A DNA stretch of 64,000 bases from Dehalococcoidia bacterium (GTDB lineage: Bacteria > Chloroflexota > Dehalococcoidia > Dehalococcoidales > Fen-1064), in assembly GCA_011170375.1 (NCBI GenBank), contig DUEV01000004.1, positions 62,001 to 126,000 on the forward strand. The letters run 5' to 3'. Positions within the stretch are counted from its first letter, which is position 1. Every line of letters starts with the position of its first letter. This document shows positions 52,402 through 62,111 of the stretch, one piece after another. Both the position numbers and the translations under genes were made by a program. The notes beneath the pieces are model-generated. The model saw only the letters and a list, made by a program, of their open reading frames with translations, had not been told where the DNA came from and searched no databases.

Positions 52402-54071
52402 TGCAGACTGGACTGATAGCAATCCTTGGACTGGCCAGCCTGTTTATCGGCTGGATACTGACTTTTATCCTGCCCACGCTGAGCTATGTCGCCTGGGGCA
52501 TCATAGCACTGGGGGCAGTATTGATTATTCTAGCCCTCGTTTTCAACTACCGGCAAGTCGGCAGGGCTATCGCAAGCCGAAGGGGCAGGTTCAGTACCGG
52601 TGCCACTATCATGGTCTCCGTATTTATCGGCATCATCCTCCTCGTTAATGCCATCAGCTACGCCAACCACCAGCAGTGGGATGTCACCGGCCTGTCGCAG
52701 TATGTTCTTACATCCCAGACGAAAGAGGTCTTGACCAACCTCGACCAGGAGGTCGAGGTTATAAAATTCTTCACACCAGATGACCCGACCGGTGGTGCCA
52801 CCTACGCCACCATCCTACTTGATAAGTATGAAATCTACACCGACAAGCTCAATGTGAAGACAATAGACCCTGATGTACACCCGGAAAAGTTCAGAGAGTA
52901 TGAGGGCCTACAGGATTATTACGATTTCTACTACTATTTGTACGGCTGGCTTGAAATTCCGGCCCAGTCAATAGTGTTTGTCGGCGACTACGGTCAGCGT
53001 ATCATCATGGTAAACATCAACTTCGAGACATTCGTTGCCGAGGCAGAGCACGACTTTACCAGCGTCATCCTCGAGGTTACCGGTCAAGTCCAGAAAGCAG
53101 CCTACTTTGTCACCGGTCATGGCGAGGTCGACATCTCAGACACTTCGCCTGCAGGCTACAGCCTTGCTAATGACAGCTTGCGCGATAACCTTTATAAGAC
53201 CAGGTCTATTAACCTCCTGACTGAGGGGACTGTACCCGATGATGCCTCTGTACTGATAATAGCCGCGCCACAGACACCCCTGAGCAGCGCCGAGATAGAC
53301 ATCATCGAGGAATACCTGGAGCGTGACAGGCGGCTGATGGTTCTGGCCAATCCTGCCTCACCGGAGAGTTTTGAGCAGTTGTTGCAACCCTGGGGAGTCA
53401 AGATAGAACAGGGATTCATCTGGGAGAGTGGTACATCTTATCTTGCCTCAATCGGCCGTGACTGTCCTAGAGTGTCGGCGATGCTACACGTTATGTTGTT
53501 CCCGAACCTCTACTTCCCCGGCACCACCAGCATTAGCAGACCCCTCGAGGGATACGTACCGGGGCTAGTAGGTTCAGAAGAAGAGGAAGACCTCGAGCCC
53601 ATCTGGATTAACGAGGAATATGGAAAGATAATCAGGATTTCCCCATTAGTCACAACAAGTGAGGACAGTTGGCTGGAGAACTCCGGTACCATGACAGAAC
53701 CTCAGCTTGATGAGGACGTTGACACGGAGGGTCCCCTCGTTATTGCCTTACTGATTGAGTCCGTTCGAATTGAGCCGTCCGGAGAGGATCTGGTCGCCGT
53801 GCCGGATGGCCCCAGTTTAGTGGTGATAGGCGATTCCGATTTCGCCACCAACAAACATATCCAGAATGACAATAATGGTTACTTCTTCCTCAATTTGATA
53901 GGATACCTCACCACCGGGACGGAGCTAATTTCCATGGACCGCAAGGTTCTGCAATACCGCCCCCTCGTTATAGGCCCGGAGGCCAAGACGTTTATTACTA
54001 TCTCCAGTATCGGTCTGGTGCCATTGTTATTACTGGTAGCCGGAGTCATTGTCTGGTGGCGGCGAAGATAG
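52401..54071 (+). CDS. GldG-like ABC auxiliary protein
   Basis: 556 residues from ATG 52401, overlapping the permease stop; AGGTGGAG precedes it and GTG 52392 is an alternative. Two to three N-terminal membrane segments lead to a large external domain with SQTKEVLTNLDQEVEVIKFFT, ATILLDKYE, YFVTGHGEVDIS and LMVLANPASPESFEQLL (ABC_transp_aux, GldG pattern), and a single C-terminal helix ends in VWWRRR. It is likely the extracytoplasmic part of the four-gene ABC module. Confidence 0.82.
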   Translation: MQTGLIAILGLASLFIGWILTFILPTLSYVAWGIIALGAVLIILALVFNYRQVGRAIASRRGRFSTGATIMVSVFIGIILLVNAISYANHQQWDVTGLSQYVLTSQTKEVLTNLDQEVEVIKFFTPDDPTGGATYATILLDKYEIYTDKLNVKTIDPDVHPEKFREYEGLQDYYDFYYYLYGWLEIPAQSIVFVGDYGQRIIMVNINFETFVAEAEHDFTSVILEVTGQVQKAAYFVTGHGEVDISDTSPAGYSLANDSLRDNLYKTRSINLLTEGTVPDDASVLIIAAPQTPLSSAEIDIIEEYLERDRRLMVLANPASPESFEQLLQPWGVKIEQGFIWESGTSYLASIGRDCPRVSAMLHVMLFPNLYFPGTTSISRPLEGYVPGLVGSEEEEDLEPIWINEEYGKIIRISPLVTTSEDSWLENSGTMTEPQLDEDVDTEGPLVIALLIESVRIEPSGEDLVAVPDGPSLVVIGDSDFATNKHIQNDNNGYFFLNLIGYLTTGTELISMDRKVLQYRPLVIGPEAKTFITISSIGLVPLLLLVAGVIVWWRRR

Positions 54072-54105
54072 CCGGTTAATACATTACCTGTGAAGGAATA
54101 GACCC

Positions 54106-54657
54106 TTGAGGCTGAGAAACATTCTGATACTGGTAGCTGTCCTGGCTGTTGCCGCAGCTATCTACTTCGTCACCCGCCCGGGCGAAGAGCCCCCATCAGA
54201 GCCAGCCTCCGTAGTACGTCTCTGGAATTACGCGATGACGGACCTGAATCACATCGTGATCGAACTACCCCGGCTGGACATGCGTGAAGCATTCATTGAG
54301 AATGACCAACGATGGTACTTCGATTATCCGTCTGGACCAATGACTGACCCGGATCGGTGGGGAGGTGGTATTCCCCTTCTTGTGAGCGGCCCGTTCATGG
54401 ATAAAATCGTTGCCGAAGATGCCACTGAGGAACGTCTGGCTGACTTCGGATTCGCCCCGCCATCGATGAAAATAACCCTCACCGCCAGGGATGGAGCGAT
54501 TACCAACATCGAGGTGGGAGATGCAAAACCAGACGGCAGTGCCTACTACATCCGACTGGCCGCGTCCAACAACGTGTACACTATAGCCTATGAATGGTAT
54601 GATGCCCTTGAAGACATCGTCCTTGCCCCCCCCTATCGCCCTGAAGAGGAAGAATAG
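54106..54657 (+). CDS. DUF4340 protein
   Basis: 183 residues from TTG 54106. An N-terminal anchor (LILVAVLAVAAAIYFVT) is followed by a beta-rich external domain: VVRLWNYAMTDLNHIVIELP, WYFDYPSGPMTDPDRW, RLADFGFAPPSMKITLTARDG, and NNVYTIAYEWYDALE. This matches one repeat of DUF4340, shorter than many members. It closes the ABC module. Confidence 0.78.
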   Translation: MRLRNILILVAVLAVAAAIYFVTRPGEEPPSEPASVVRLWNYAMTDLNHIVIELPRLDMREAFIENDQRWYFDYPSGPMTDPDRWGGGIPLLVSGPFMDKIVAEDATEERLADFGFAPPSMKITLTARDGAITNIEVGDAKPDGSAYYIRLAASNNVYTIAYEWYDALEDIVLAPPYRPEEEE

Positions 54658-54759
54658 TCTGCCTTTCTGCCATCCGGCAGTTTTCCCACATCTCCAGAGA
54701 CAACCGTTTCACCACGTGCTAGAATATGTCATCACCCTGACACTTCTCATATAGAGACA

Positions 54760-55125
54760 ATGCAATATATCGGTGTCGATATCATAGAGATAGACCGCAT
54801 CCAGCAAGCTGTCGAAAGGTGGGGAGAGAGATTCCTGCACCGGATATACACCGACGCAGAGCTCAAGCTATGCCGCGGGAAGTCGGAATCACTGGCCGTC
54901 CGCTTCGCCGGTAAGGAAGCAGCAGTCAAAGCCCTGGGGACAGGCATACGTGGCGTTGGCTGGAAGGACATCGAGATACTGGCCGAACCAAGTGGCAAGC
55001 CGCTGGTCAACCTCTACCGCCAGGCTCCGAAGAAAGCCAACGACTTGGGGCTGAGAGGACTGGCCATCAGCCTCTCCCACTCAAGAGAATATGCGATTGC
55101 TTTTGTGGTGGGGGAGAAGGAATAA
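54760..55125 (+). CDS. acpS: holo-[acyl-carrier-protein] synthase
   Basis: 121 residues. AcpS moves phosphopantetheine from CoA to acyl carrier protein, the use of the pantothenate made by the operon at 703-3681. The motifs GVDIIEIDRIQ (metal-binding Asp) and RFAGKEAAVKALGTGI (Glu and Lys) are intact, with ISLSHSREYAIAFVV at the end. Single gene, convergent with nrdJ. Confidence 0.94.
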   Translation: MQYIGVDIIEIDRIQQAVERWGERFLHRIYTDAELKLCRGKSESLAVRFAGKEAAVKALGTGIRGVGWKDIEILAEPSGKPLVNLYRQAPKKANDLGLRGLAISLSHSREYAIAFVVGEKE

Positions 55126-55139
55126 GCAACGGTTGATTT

Positions 55140-57740
55140 CTAACACTTCGTATACCCGCAGGCGGGGCACTTGAAGCAGCCTTCTTCATAGGCCAGCAGA
55201 CCACCGCAGTCAGGGCACTGTCCGGCAATATTACGTATCAGACCGTAGTCCTGCATACTTGCCTCGTTGTCCTCAACCTCAACAGCAGCACCCCCCACGT
55301 GCTTTTCAAGGACACCGGCAATAGCATCGGCGCAGGACAATACCGACTTACCCTCTTCCCAGGCGATAGACGGGCAGCGGATACCTCGTAGGTGCTTGAT
55401 TACCGCCCCACCATCCACCCCGGACCGGAATGCCAACGTAATAAGTCGGCAGATAGCCTCAAGCTGGGCAGAGGCGCAGCCACCCGATTTACCAAGAGTG
55501 GCGAAGACCTCGCAGATACCCTGTTCATCCCAGTTTACCGTTACATATAGCGAACCGCAGCCGGTATTAACTCGCTCAGTGACGCCGGTAGTCGTCTTCA
55601 CCCGCCTACGGGGAGCAATCGCCACATCCTCTACCTTTTCTGAGGCACCGGTGCTCATCGGCTGTCCCTCGCGGCTGCCGTCCCGGTAAATGGTTATACC
55701 CTTCAGTCCCTCCTCATAGGCCATAAGGTACACCTTGGCAATATCCTCCTTAGTCGCCTCGCGGGGGAAGTTGACCGTCTTCGATACGGCATTATCAGTG
55801 TGTTTCTGGAAGGCGGCCTGCATCCGGACATGCCACTCTGGGCTGACCTCGTGTGCCGTCACGAACAACCGCTTGATATCATCAGGAATACCCTCAATTG
55901 TATGAAGCTGTGTGCCGGTAGCCAGGCTCTCCATAAGCTCATCGGAATAAAAGCCCTCTCTTCTGGCCACCCCCTCAAAGTAAGGGTCAACCTCCACCAT
56001 GTGAGCGCCATCCAGGATATTACGGACATAGCTCAGGGCAAAAAGGGGTTCAATCCCGCTAGAGCAACCGGCGATTATTGACAGAGTACCGGTTGGAGCG
56101 ATGGTGGTGCGTGATGCATTCCTCACCCTAGGAGCATCCGGGGCATCATAGATACTACCCTCGAAGACAGGAAATACCCCACGCTCCTCGGCTAGCTTAA
56201 CCGAAGCTCGGTCCGACTCCTCACTCAAGAAACCCATTACCTCCGAAGCAACCTGCAACGCCTCTTCAGAGTCGTAAGGCAGGCCAAGCTGTATCAGCAG
56301 GTCAGCGAAACCCATCACCCCCAACCCTATCTTTCGAGAATTGCGGGTCATTTCAGCTATATCCGGTATCGGGAACTCATTTACATCAATAACATCATCG
56401 AGGAACCTGACCGCCGTCCCGACCGTTTCTGCCAGCCGGGGATAATCTATCTCCATCTTACCATCGGTTGATTTAATCATCTTCGCCAGGTTAATTGAGC
56501 CAAGATTACATGATTCATAAGGAAGCAAGGGCTGCTCACCACAGGGGTTGGTGCTTTCAATCTTACCCAGCTCAGGCGTCGGGTTATCTTGATTTATGCG
56601 GTCGATAAAGACCACACCGGGGTCGCCCGTCTTCCAGGCATTGGCCACTATTATGTCAAATATCTCTCTGGCATTCCGCCTGCCCTCGACTTCACCAGTC
56701 CGTGGGTTTGTCAGGTCATAGTCACTCCCTGTCTTGACAGCCTCCATGAACTCGTTGGTAACCGCTACTGAGAGGTTGAAATTGGTGAAAGCGGTGGGGT
56801 CGTCCTTGGCCCGGACAAATTTTTCAATGTCGGGGTGGTCCACTCTAAGGATGGCCATGTTAGCCCCCCGGCGCATCCCTCCCTGCTTGATAACATCGGT
56901 AGCAGTATCGAAGGCACGCATAAAAGACACGGGCCCACTGGCAACACCACCGGTAGAACCGACCCGGTCGGTCGCCGGGCGAAGTCGGGAAAAGGAAAAA
57001 CCAGTCCCACCACCGCTCTTGTGGATGAGGGCTGTATTTTTCACGGCATCGAATATCGACTCCATCGAGTCCTCGACCGGCAGCACGAAGCAGGCAGATA
57101 GCTGCCCCAACTCGCGGCCAGCATTCATCAGTGTCGGTGAGTTAGGCAGAAACTCCAGGCTGGTCATCATGCGATAGAACTCTTCCTCCCAGCCTTCCAC
57201 ATCAGCATCGGAACCATAGTTAGCCTCAGCCGAAGCAATGGCCCGGGCCACCCGGCGGAACAGCTCCTCAGGCTTTTCAATAACATTCCCTTCCCTGTCC
57301 TTGCTGAGATACCTCTTCTCCAGCACCCGAAGAGCATTTTCTGACAGCTCTATGCCGGAAACCGGTGACCTTCCAATATCCACGTTCTTTATGACCTTCA
57401 CTGTTGAGTTAACCTCCTCCGTCTGTGCTGGTTCTCCGGCATCAAGAAACTCCTTTACCAGTGCCAGAATTTCAGACTCACTGGTCAGGTGCTTCTGCTG
57501 GCGAAAAGACTTGGGTAGCAGGTCTTCCATACCTGGGAATGGCTGGGCTGGACCCATATTCCCCCGTCTGATAACTGTTCTTCTTTGCTCCAGTCGCTCG
57601 ATTACCTGCCTGGTAAGCTGCTCGATACGGTTCCTGTCGGATATGCCCATACTCTCGGCAGCGGCAAACGTAGCCCGGGCAATCTGGGTGCTGCTCAGCT
57701 GGTTCATCTGGTTATGATTTTTCTCCCCCGACGTGCTCAT
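55140..57740 (-). CDS. nrdJ: vitamin B12-dependent ribonucleotide reductase
   Basis: 866 residues, class II. It makes deoxynucleotides with adenosylcobalamin and needs no oxygen. An N-terminal stretch of about 60 residues precedes the reductase barrel (SNPTLMNAG-like LPNSPTLMNAGRELGQLSAC, NPCGEQPLLPYESCNLGSINL, and the TIAPTGTLSIIAGCSSGIEP loop). A C-terminal zinc-ribbon with CPDCGG and CPACGYTKC ends the protein. The active-site Cys and Glu contexts are intact. The ATG overlaps the nrdR stop (ATGA) and GGAGG lies 8 bases ahead. Confidence 0.95.
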   Translation of the reverse strand: MSTSGEKNHNQMNQLSSTQIARATFAAAESMGISDRNRIEQLTRQVIERLEQRRTVIRRGNMGPAQPFPGMEDLLPKSFRQQKHLTSESEILALVKEFLDAGEPAQTEEVNSTVKVIKNVDIGRSPVSGIELSENALRVLEKRYLSKDREGNVIEKPEELFRRVARAIASAEANYGSDADVEGWEEEFYRMMTSLEFLPNSPTLMNAGRELGQLSACFVLPVEDSMESIFDAVKNTALIHKSGGGTGFSFSRLRPATDRVGSTGGVASGPVSFMRAFDTATDVIKQGGMRRGANMAILRVDHPDIEKFVRAKDDPTAFTNFNLSVAVTNEFMEAVKTGSDYDLTNPRTGEVEGRRNAREIFDIIVANAWKTGDPGVVFIDRINQDNPTPELGKIESTNPCGEQPLLPYESCNLGSINLAKMIKSTDGKMEIDYPRLAETVGTAVRFLDDVIDVNEFPIPDIAEMTRNSRKIGLGVMGFADLLIQLGLPYDSEEALQVASEVMGFLSEESDRASVKLAEERGVFPVFEGSIYDAPDAPRVRNASRTTIAPTGTLSIIAGCSSGIEPLFALSYVRNILDGAHMVEVDPYFEGVARREGFYSDELMESLATGTQLHTIEGIPDDIKRLFVTAHEVSPEWHVRMQAAFQKHTDNAVSKTVNFPREATKEDIAKVYLMAYEEGLKGITIYRDGSREGQPMSTGASEKVEDVAIAPRRRVKTTTGVTERVNTGCGSLYVTVNWDEQGICEVFATLGKSGGCASAQLEAICRLITLAFRSGVDGGAVIKHLRGIRCPSIAWEEGKSVLSCADAIAGVLEKHVGGAAVEVEDNEASMQDYGLIRNIAGQCPDCGGLLAYEEGCFKCPACGYTKC

Positions 57741-58276
57741 CTACGATTCCTCCGACGCTGCCCGCTTACCACCTCCAACTCCTCACCCAGCAGCAGCGGC
57801 AACTGGGCTGTCGGCGGCACTGGCTGAGCCTTGTTATCCAGCAAGGTATCGACCTCTTCCTTCAGGGCGGTAATATCAGCAAACTCCCGGTAAACGCTGG
57901 CGAAACGAATATAAGCAATGTGGTCAAGGTCTCTTAGCCGCCTCATCACCATATCACCAATCATCCGGCTGGCTACTTCTGCTCTCCCCAAACGATAAAG
58001 CTCAGCCTCAATATCATCGGCCAGCTTGTCCATCGTATCGGCCGGCAATGGACGCTTCTCGCAGGCCTTACGAATCCCATTCAGTACCTTCTGTCGGTCA
58101 AACAGTTCCCGCCGGTTGTCCTTCTTGATAATAAATAGACTGACTGGCAGAATCCGCTCATAGGTGGTGAAGCGTGACTCACACCTGAGGCACTGGCGAC
58201 GGCGACGTATCCCCTCATCGACATCGCGAGAATCTATCACCCGAGAATCATCATAACTACAATAAGGACAGTTCAT
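57737..58276 (-). CDS. nrdR: transcriptional repressor NrdR
   Basis: 179 residues from ATG 58276 (MNCPYCSYDD); GTG 58285 is possible but has no ribosome site. The zinc ribbon CPYCSYDDSRVIDSR and CLRCESRFTTYE is followed by an ATP-cone (SLFIIKKDNRRELFDRQKVLNGIRKACEKRP). It senses nucleotide state and represses ribonucleotide reductase genes. It is the first gene of nrdR-nrdJ and has two NrdR boxes in its own promoter, so it should control itself and nrdJ. Confidence 0.95.
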   Translation of the reverse strand: MNCPYCSYDDSRVIDSRDVDEGIRRRRQCLRCESRFTTYERILPVSLFIIKKDNRRELFDRQKVLNGIRKACEKRPLPADTMDKLADDIEAELYRLGRAEVASRMIGDMVMRRLRDLDHIAYIRFASVYREFADITALKEEVDTLLDNKAQPVPPTAQLPLLLGEELEVVSGQRRRNRR

Positions 58277-58301
58277 AACAATCACTATCTACCACTGCAA
58301 A

Positions 58302-58317
58302 TATCTATATATAGACA
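58302..58317. promoter_or_regulatory. NrdR box 2
   Basis: Partial match around a CTATATATAG core to the known NrdR box acaCwAtATaTwGtgt. Its centre is exactly 31 bases from that of box 1, the spacing typical of NrdR box pairs. Confidence 0.55.
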
Positions 58318-58326
58318 CAGACCGTA

Positions 58327-58355
58327 ATTAAACCACAATATATGGTGTTTGTCAA
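58327..58355 (-). promoter_or_regulatory. nrdR-nrdJ promoter with NrdR box 1 in the spacer
   Basis: Minus-strand TTGACA (58350-58355) and TTTAAT (58327-58332), spacer 17. The spacer is filled by CCACAATATATGGTGT (58333-58348), 14 of 16 positions of the NrdR consensus. Confidence 0.8.
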
Positions 58356-58546
58356 GTACTTTTAGGAGGAAAAATGTGATAGATTCGGGCCATTAGTTCC
58401 AGAAAACCAAGAAGAGGCCATAAAGCACGTAAGCAGCAATTTCAAATGATAAAACAAGAAATCGCACTCTACTCCAGCACGATTTCACAAAAGGTCAACC
58501 GCACATTACTATCTACGGTTTACCCGCTATCCCATATGCCCGTTAT

Positions 58547-58580
58547 GGGCCGGGGTCAGGTTAGGTGGCACCCCCGGCCC
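58547..58580. other. strong hairpin after ftsZ
   Basis: GGGCCGGGG 58547-58555 pairs with CCCCGGCCC 58572-58580. There is no T-run on either side, so I do not call it an intrinsic terminator; it may stabilise the 3' end of the ftsZ message. Confidence 0.4.
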
Positions 58581-58613
58581 AAAACTTATATTCTTGGCCA
58601 GCAACCCGCCGAC

Positions 58614-59741
58614 TTATTGGGCGAACCGTCGAACCGGCGGGCTGCTGGTCTTAGGGGGGACGGAGAGACGTCGTTGGTTATAAAGTGGACGGCGGAGAAA
58701 TGCAGGGATATCTAATTGGTCTTCGCTCTTCCACTCCTTTAGAAATTCAGTGATTTCGTCTTCTTTATTATCACCGGGCATTTCGTTCCTGGCGGCAAAT
58801 CCGGTGGCAATCAGGGTAATCTTTATCTCCTTGTCCATTGCCGGGTCATGAACGACGCCAAAGATGATGTTGGCTTCAGGGTCTACTGCGTTCTTGATTA
58901 CATCGGCAGCCTCATTCACCTCAAACAGAGTGAGGCTTTCACCACCGACAACATTGAACAGCACCCCTTTAGAACCAGCCACGGAAACATCCAGCAAAGG
59001 ACTAGCCAGGGCTTCCTTGGCAGCATCAACCGCCCGGTTCTGACCGGTTCCTTTGCCGATTGACATCCAGGCCGGTCCGGCATCTTTCATCACTGCCTTA
59101 ACATCGGCAAAGTCAAGGTTAATCATTCCAGGAACAGTGATAACCTGAGCGATTGCCTGGACACCATGGCTGAGAACATCATCAGCCAGCTTGAAGGCTT
59201 CGTCCACTCCTGTCTTCGGGTCACAGAGTTCAAGCAGTCGGTCATTCGGGATAATTATCAGGGTGTCAACCACCTTGTCAAGCAACCTAGCGATACCCTC
59301 ATTGGCTACCTGTCCCCGATTTGTGCCCTCAAAAGTAAACGGTTTTGTTACCACGGCAATGGTCAGCGCACCAGCCTGCATGGCGAGATCAGCAACCACT
59401 GGAGCCGCGCCGGTACCACTACCTCCACCCATACCAGCAGTGATAAATACCATGTCGGCTCCGGTGACAAACTCCCTGATCTGGTCACGGCTCTCCTCCG
59501 CTGCCTTCTGGCCCTGGACTGGGTCGCCACCGACTCCTAGTCCTTTGACCAGTTTCTCACCGAGCTGGACACGCATCGGGGCCTCAGTAATTGCCAGAGC
59601 CTGAGCATCGGTATTCATCGCAATGAATTCCACGCCCCTGATGCCATCCCTCACCATACGGGTGATTGCATTACAACCGCCACCACCAAGGCCGATGACT
59701 TTTATCTTTGCCGGATTTGGAGCAAAACTAGTTTTTGCCAT
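58614..59741 (-). CDS. ftsZ: cell division protein FtsZ
   Basis: 375 residues; GGAGGAG precedes ATG 59741. The tubulin-like GTPase polymerises at mid-cell. The G-box FITAGMGGGSGTGAAPVVA, the N-terminal KVIGLGGGGCNAITRM and the T7 loop NLDFADVKAVM are intact. The conserved C-terminal peptide DIPAFLRR is followed by an unusual Arg- and Pro-rich tail of about 25 residues. It lies directly after ftsA. Confidence 0.96.
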   Translation of the reverse strand: MAKTSFAPNPAKIKVIGLGGGGCNAITRMVRDGIRGVEFIAMNTDAQALAITEAPMRVQLGEKLVKGLGVGGDPVQGQKAAEESRDQIREFVTGADMVFITAGMGGGSGTGAAPVVADLAMQAGALTIAVVTKPFTFEGTNRGQVANEGIARLLDKVVDTLIIIPNDRLLELCDPKTGVDEAFKLADDVLSHGVQAIAQVITVPGMINLDFADVKAVMKDAGPAWMSIGKGTGQNRAVDAAKEALASPLLDVSVAGSKGVLFNVVGGESLTLFEVNEAADVIKNAVDPEANIIFGVVHDPAMDKEIKITLIATGFAARNEMPGDNKEDEITEFLKEWKSEDQLDIPAFLRRPLYNQRRLSVPPKTSSPPVRRFAQ

Positions 59742-59780
59742 CTTCTCCTCCTCTTTTCTCGATATCTGTTTCTCAACTAG

Positions 59781-60998
59781 CTACCTGAATAAACGCTTGA
59801 TCCGGGAAACCAAGCTCCGCAAGTTGGTCCCAAACATGCTGGTCTTCCAGCTGGGAGCACTCTTGGGCTTCAGACCCCAGAGTAAGAGGCCAACACTGGT
59901 AGCATATGCAGGGTCTTGCAGGATCTCGGAAATACCGTGGATACTGACCGGCGTGCCAATCCTTACCGGCAACCGTGTTATGTCACGCCCAAGAATATCA
60001 ATACCGGAAAGGTTAGAACTTCCGCCGGTGAGTACCAGACCAGCCGGAACCAGCGCCGGCAATTCATTACGCGGTAGTTCCAGCATGATCAGCCTGACAA
60101 GTTCCTCAACCCTGGCCCGGATAACATCGCACAGACCTTGATAAGAAATACTATGACCATTCTGTGCAATGGCATCAGTACCCGACGGCCCGCCTTCGTA
60201 GACTGGCATGACACTGCCATACTTCCTCTTCATCTCCTCGGCTACTTCGAACGGCAGACCCAGGCCAATGGCGATGTCACGGGTGAACTGATAGCCAGCT
60301 ACCGGGATAATGGCACTATGCCAGATGCTTCCGTCCTTGAAAACAGAGATGTCCGTCGTGCCTCCACCGATGTCGGCCAGGATGACTCCAGCCTCTTTCT
60401 CATCATCACTCAGCACAGCCTCGCTGCTGGCCAGCGGTTCGAACACGAGGTCCTCGATGTCAACACCAACAGCGCGGATGCACTTGACCAGATTCTGTAC
60501 GGAAGAGATAGCAGCAGTAATGACATGCGTCTCAACATCCAGCCTGAAACCATACATGCCCACCGGATTCCTAACCCCTTCCTGCCCATCAACCGCATAG
60601 CCTCTCGGGATAAGGTGGAGCAGCCGTTCCTCATTAGAAAGGTTCACACTCTGGGCAGTCTGTAGAACCCGCTTCAGGTCATCCGACCGTACCAACCGGT
60701 CATTCCGCGTGATAGCAACAACCCCTCGATTGTTACGTGCGCTGATGTGTCTCCCGGTAACGCCAACATAGGCCGTTTCGATCTTGTAGCCACTGGCGTG
60801 TTCCGCTTTCCTTACTGACTCGCGGATCGATTCTTTGGCCTCATTGATGTTGACTACCAATCCCTTATGCAGTCCCGTAGATGGAGTTAAACCCACCCCG
60901 GCGACTCGCATGAGACCACCCTCACTTACTTCAGCGACGATGGTACACACCTTGGTAGTGCCAACATCTATAGCACATAATGTATTCCGCTTGCTCAT
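59781..60998 (-). CDS. ftsA: cell division protein FtsA
   Basis: 405 residues with GGAGGGG before the ATG. Actin-like fold: CAIDVGTTKVCTIVAE (phosphate 1), ILADIGGGTTDISVFKDG (phosphate 2) and VLTGGSSNLSGI. The last residues (SLVSRIKRLFR) form the amphipathic membrane-binding helix. FtsA anchors FtsZ to the membrane. It follows rsmH after about 95 bases with no ftsL, ftsI or mur genes between. Confidence 0.95.
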   Translation of the reverse strand: MSKRNTLCAIDVGTTKVCTIVAEVSEGGLMRVAGVGLTPSTGLHKGLVVNINEAKESIRESVRKAEHASGYKIETAYVGVTGRHISARNNRGVVAITRNDRLVRSDDLKRVLQTAQSVNLSNEERLLHLIPRGYAVDGQEGVRNPVGMYGFRLDVETHVITAAISSVQNLVKCIRAVGVDIEDLVFEPLASSEAVLSDDEKEAGVILADIGGGTTDISVFKDGSIWHSAIIPVAGYQFTRDIAIGLGLPFEVAEEMKRKYGSVMPVYEGGPSGTDAIAQNGHSISYQGLCDVIRARVEELVRLIMLELPRNELPALVPAGLVLTGGSSNLSGIDILGRDITRLPVRIGTPVSIHGISEILQDPAYATSVGLLLWGLKPKSAPSWKTSMFGTNLRSLVSRIKRLFR

Positions 60999-61094
60999 TC
61001 ACCCCTCCTTACTATGGTACATTTTGTCCCATCGAGCATGTTTGCATTTTCACATTTCAAATGTCCCCCCTTTTCTGGCAGGGTTTTCTGCCTG

Positions 61095-62111
61095 TCAGTT
61101 TTCTGAAAAACGCATCCTCCCGGCAAAACCGGGATTATGCCCGTTAGTCACTCCGGTCAGGTTATTCCATTCAGTAATGCGCTCAGCTGCCCTCAACTTG
61201 GCACTCCGACTGCACGGGTTAAGCCGGACCTCATCGGCAGCAGGAGTTATCACCCGTTTATTGACCAATCTAAGACTGGCTTTATGCCCGCAAACACAGA
61301 CAGGTACATCTGGCGCGCAAATACAATCACTTGACTCCCGCTGGATGAACTGCTTCACAATGCGGTCTTCTAAAGAATGGTAGCTGATGACAACCAGCCG
61401 TCCGCCAAATCCAAGTAGGCTCAAAGCCTGCTCCAAACCAGCCTCCAGGTATTGAAGCTCCCGATTCACCGCAATCCGCAATGCCTGGAACGTCTTGGTG
61501 GCCGGATGAATCTTCCCCCTTCTCCCACCAACTGCCAATTCAATCATTCTGGCAAGCTGAAGCGTCGTTTTTATGGGGCGTTCCTCAACAATGCGATGGG
61601 CTATCTTGTGGCTATAGGCTTCTTCACCGTATGTTCTTATAAGATGAGCAAGTTCAGTCTCGGGAAGTTGGTTAATGATATCCTCAGCAGTAGCTTCCTG
61701 TTCAGGACTAAGACGCATGTCCAGGGCAGACTCACGCTGAAAACTGAAGCCCCGGGCATCACTGCTCAATTGAAAAGATGACAACCCCAGATCAAAGAGG
61801 ATGCCATGTACCGGGGAAAAATCATGTTCTCCAGCAACGCTTAGCAAGTTAACAAAATTCTCGTTTCGGAGCAACGCAGAGTCACGATATGCCTTAAGTT
61901 GCACACGGGCAACATTGATGGCATCAGGGTCAGCATCAAGACCTAGCAACTGACCGCCCGGCGAGCTGTGTTCCAGGATAGCCTCTGCATGCCCACCCCC
62001 GCCAACCGTGCAGTCGATGTAACGGCCACCGGGTCGGACAGCCAGTGCCTCAACGACCTCCCTGACCAGGACCGGTATATGGGTTGGTGCCAATACCCCT
62101 AAGCTCCTCAA
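61095..62111 (-). CDS. rsmH: 16S rRNA (cytosine1402-N4)-methyltransferase
   Basis: 338 residues from TTG 62111, whose first base precedes the mraZ stop (TTGA overlap). It shows [49 protein letters not shown] and [21 protein letters not shown], all typical of RsmH. It methylates the ribosomal P-site. Length is slightly above the usual 310. Second gene of the reduced division cluster. Confidence 0.95.
   Translation of the reverse strand: MRSLGVLAPTHIPVLVREVVEALAVRPGGRYIDCTVGGGGHAEAILEHSSPGGQLLGLDADPDAINVARVQLKAYRDSALLRNENFVNLLSVAGEHDFSPVHGILFDLGLSSFQLSSDARGFSFQRESALDMRLSPEQEATAEDIINQLPETELAHLIRTYGEEAYSHKIAHRIVEERPIKTTLQLARMIELAVGGRRGKIHPATKTFQALRIAVNRELQYLEAGLEQALSLLGFGGRLVVISYHSLEDRIVKQFIQRESSDCICAPDVPVCVCGHKASLRLVNKRVITPAADEVRLNPCSRSAKLRAAERITEWNNLTGVTNGHNPGFAGRMRFSEN

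Noticed and set aside
58547-58580. Intrinsic terminator of ftsZ
   Set aside because: The stem is strong but no T-run follows in either direction.
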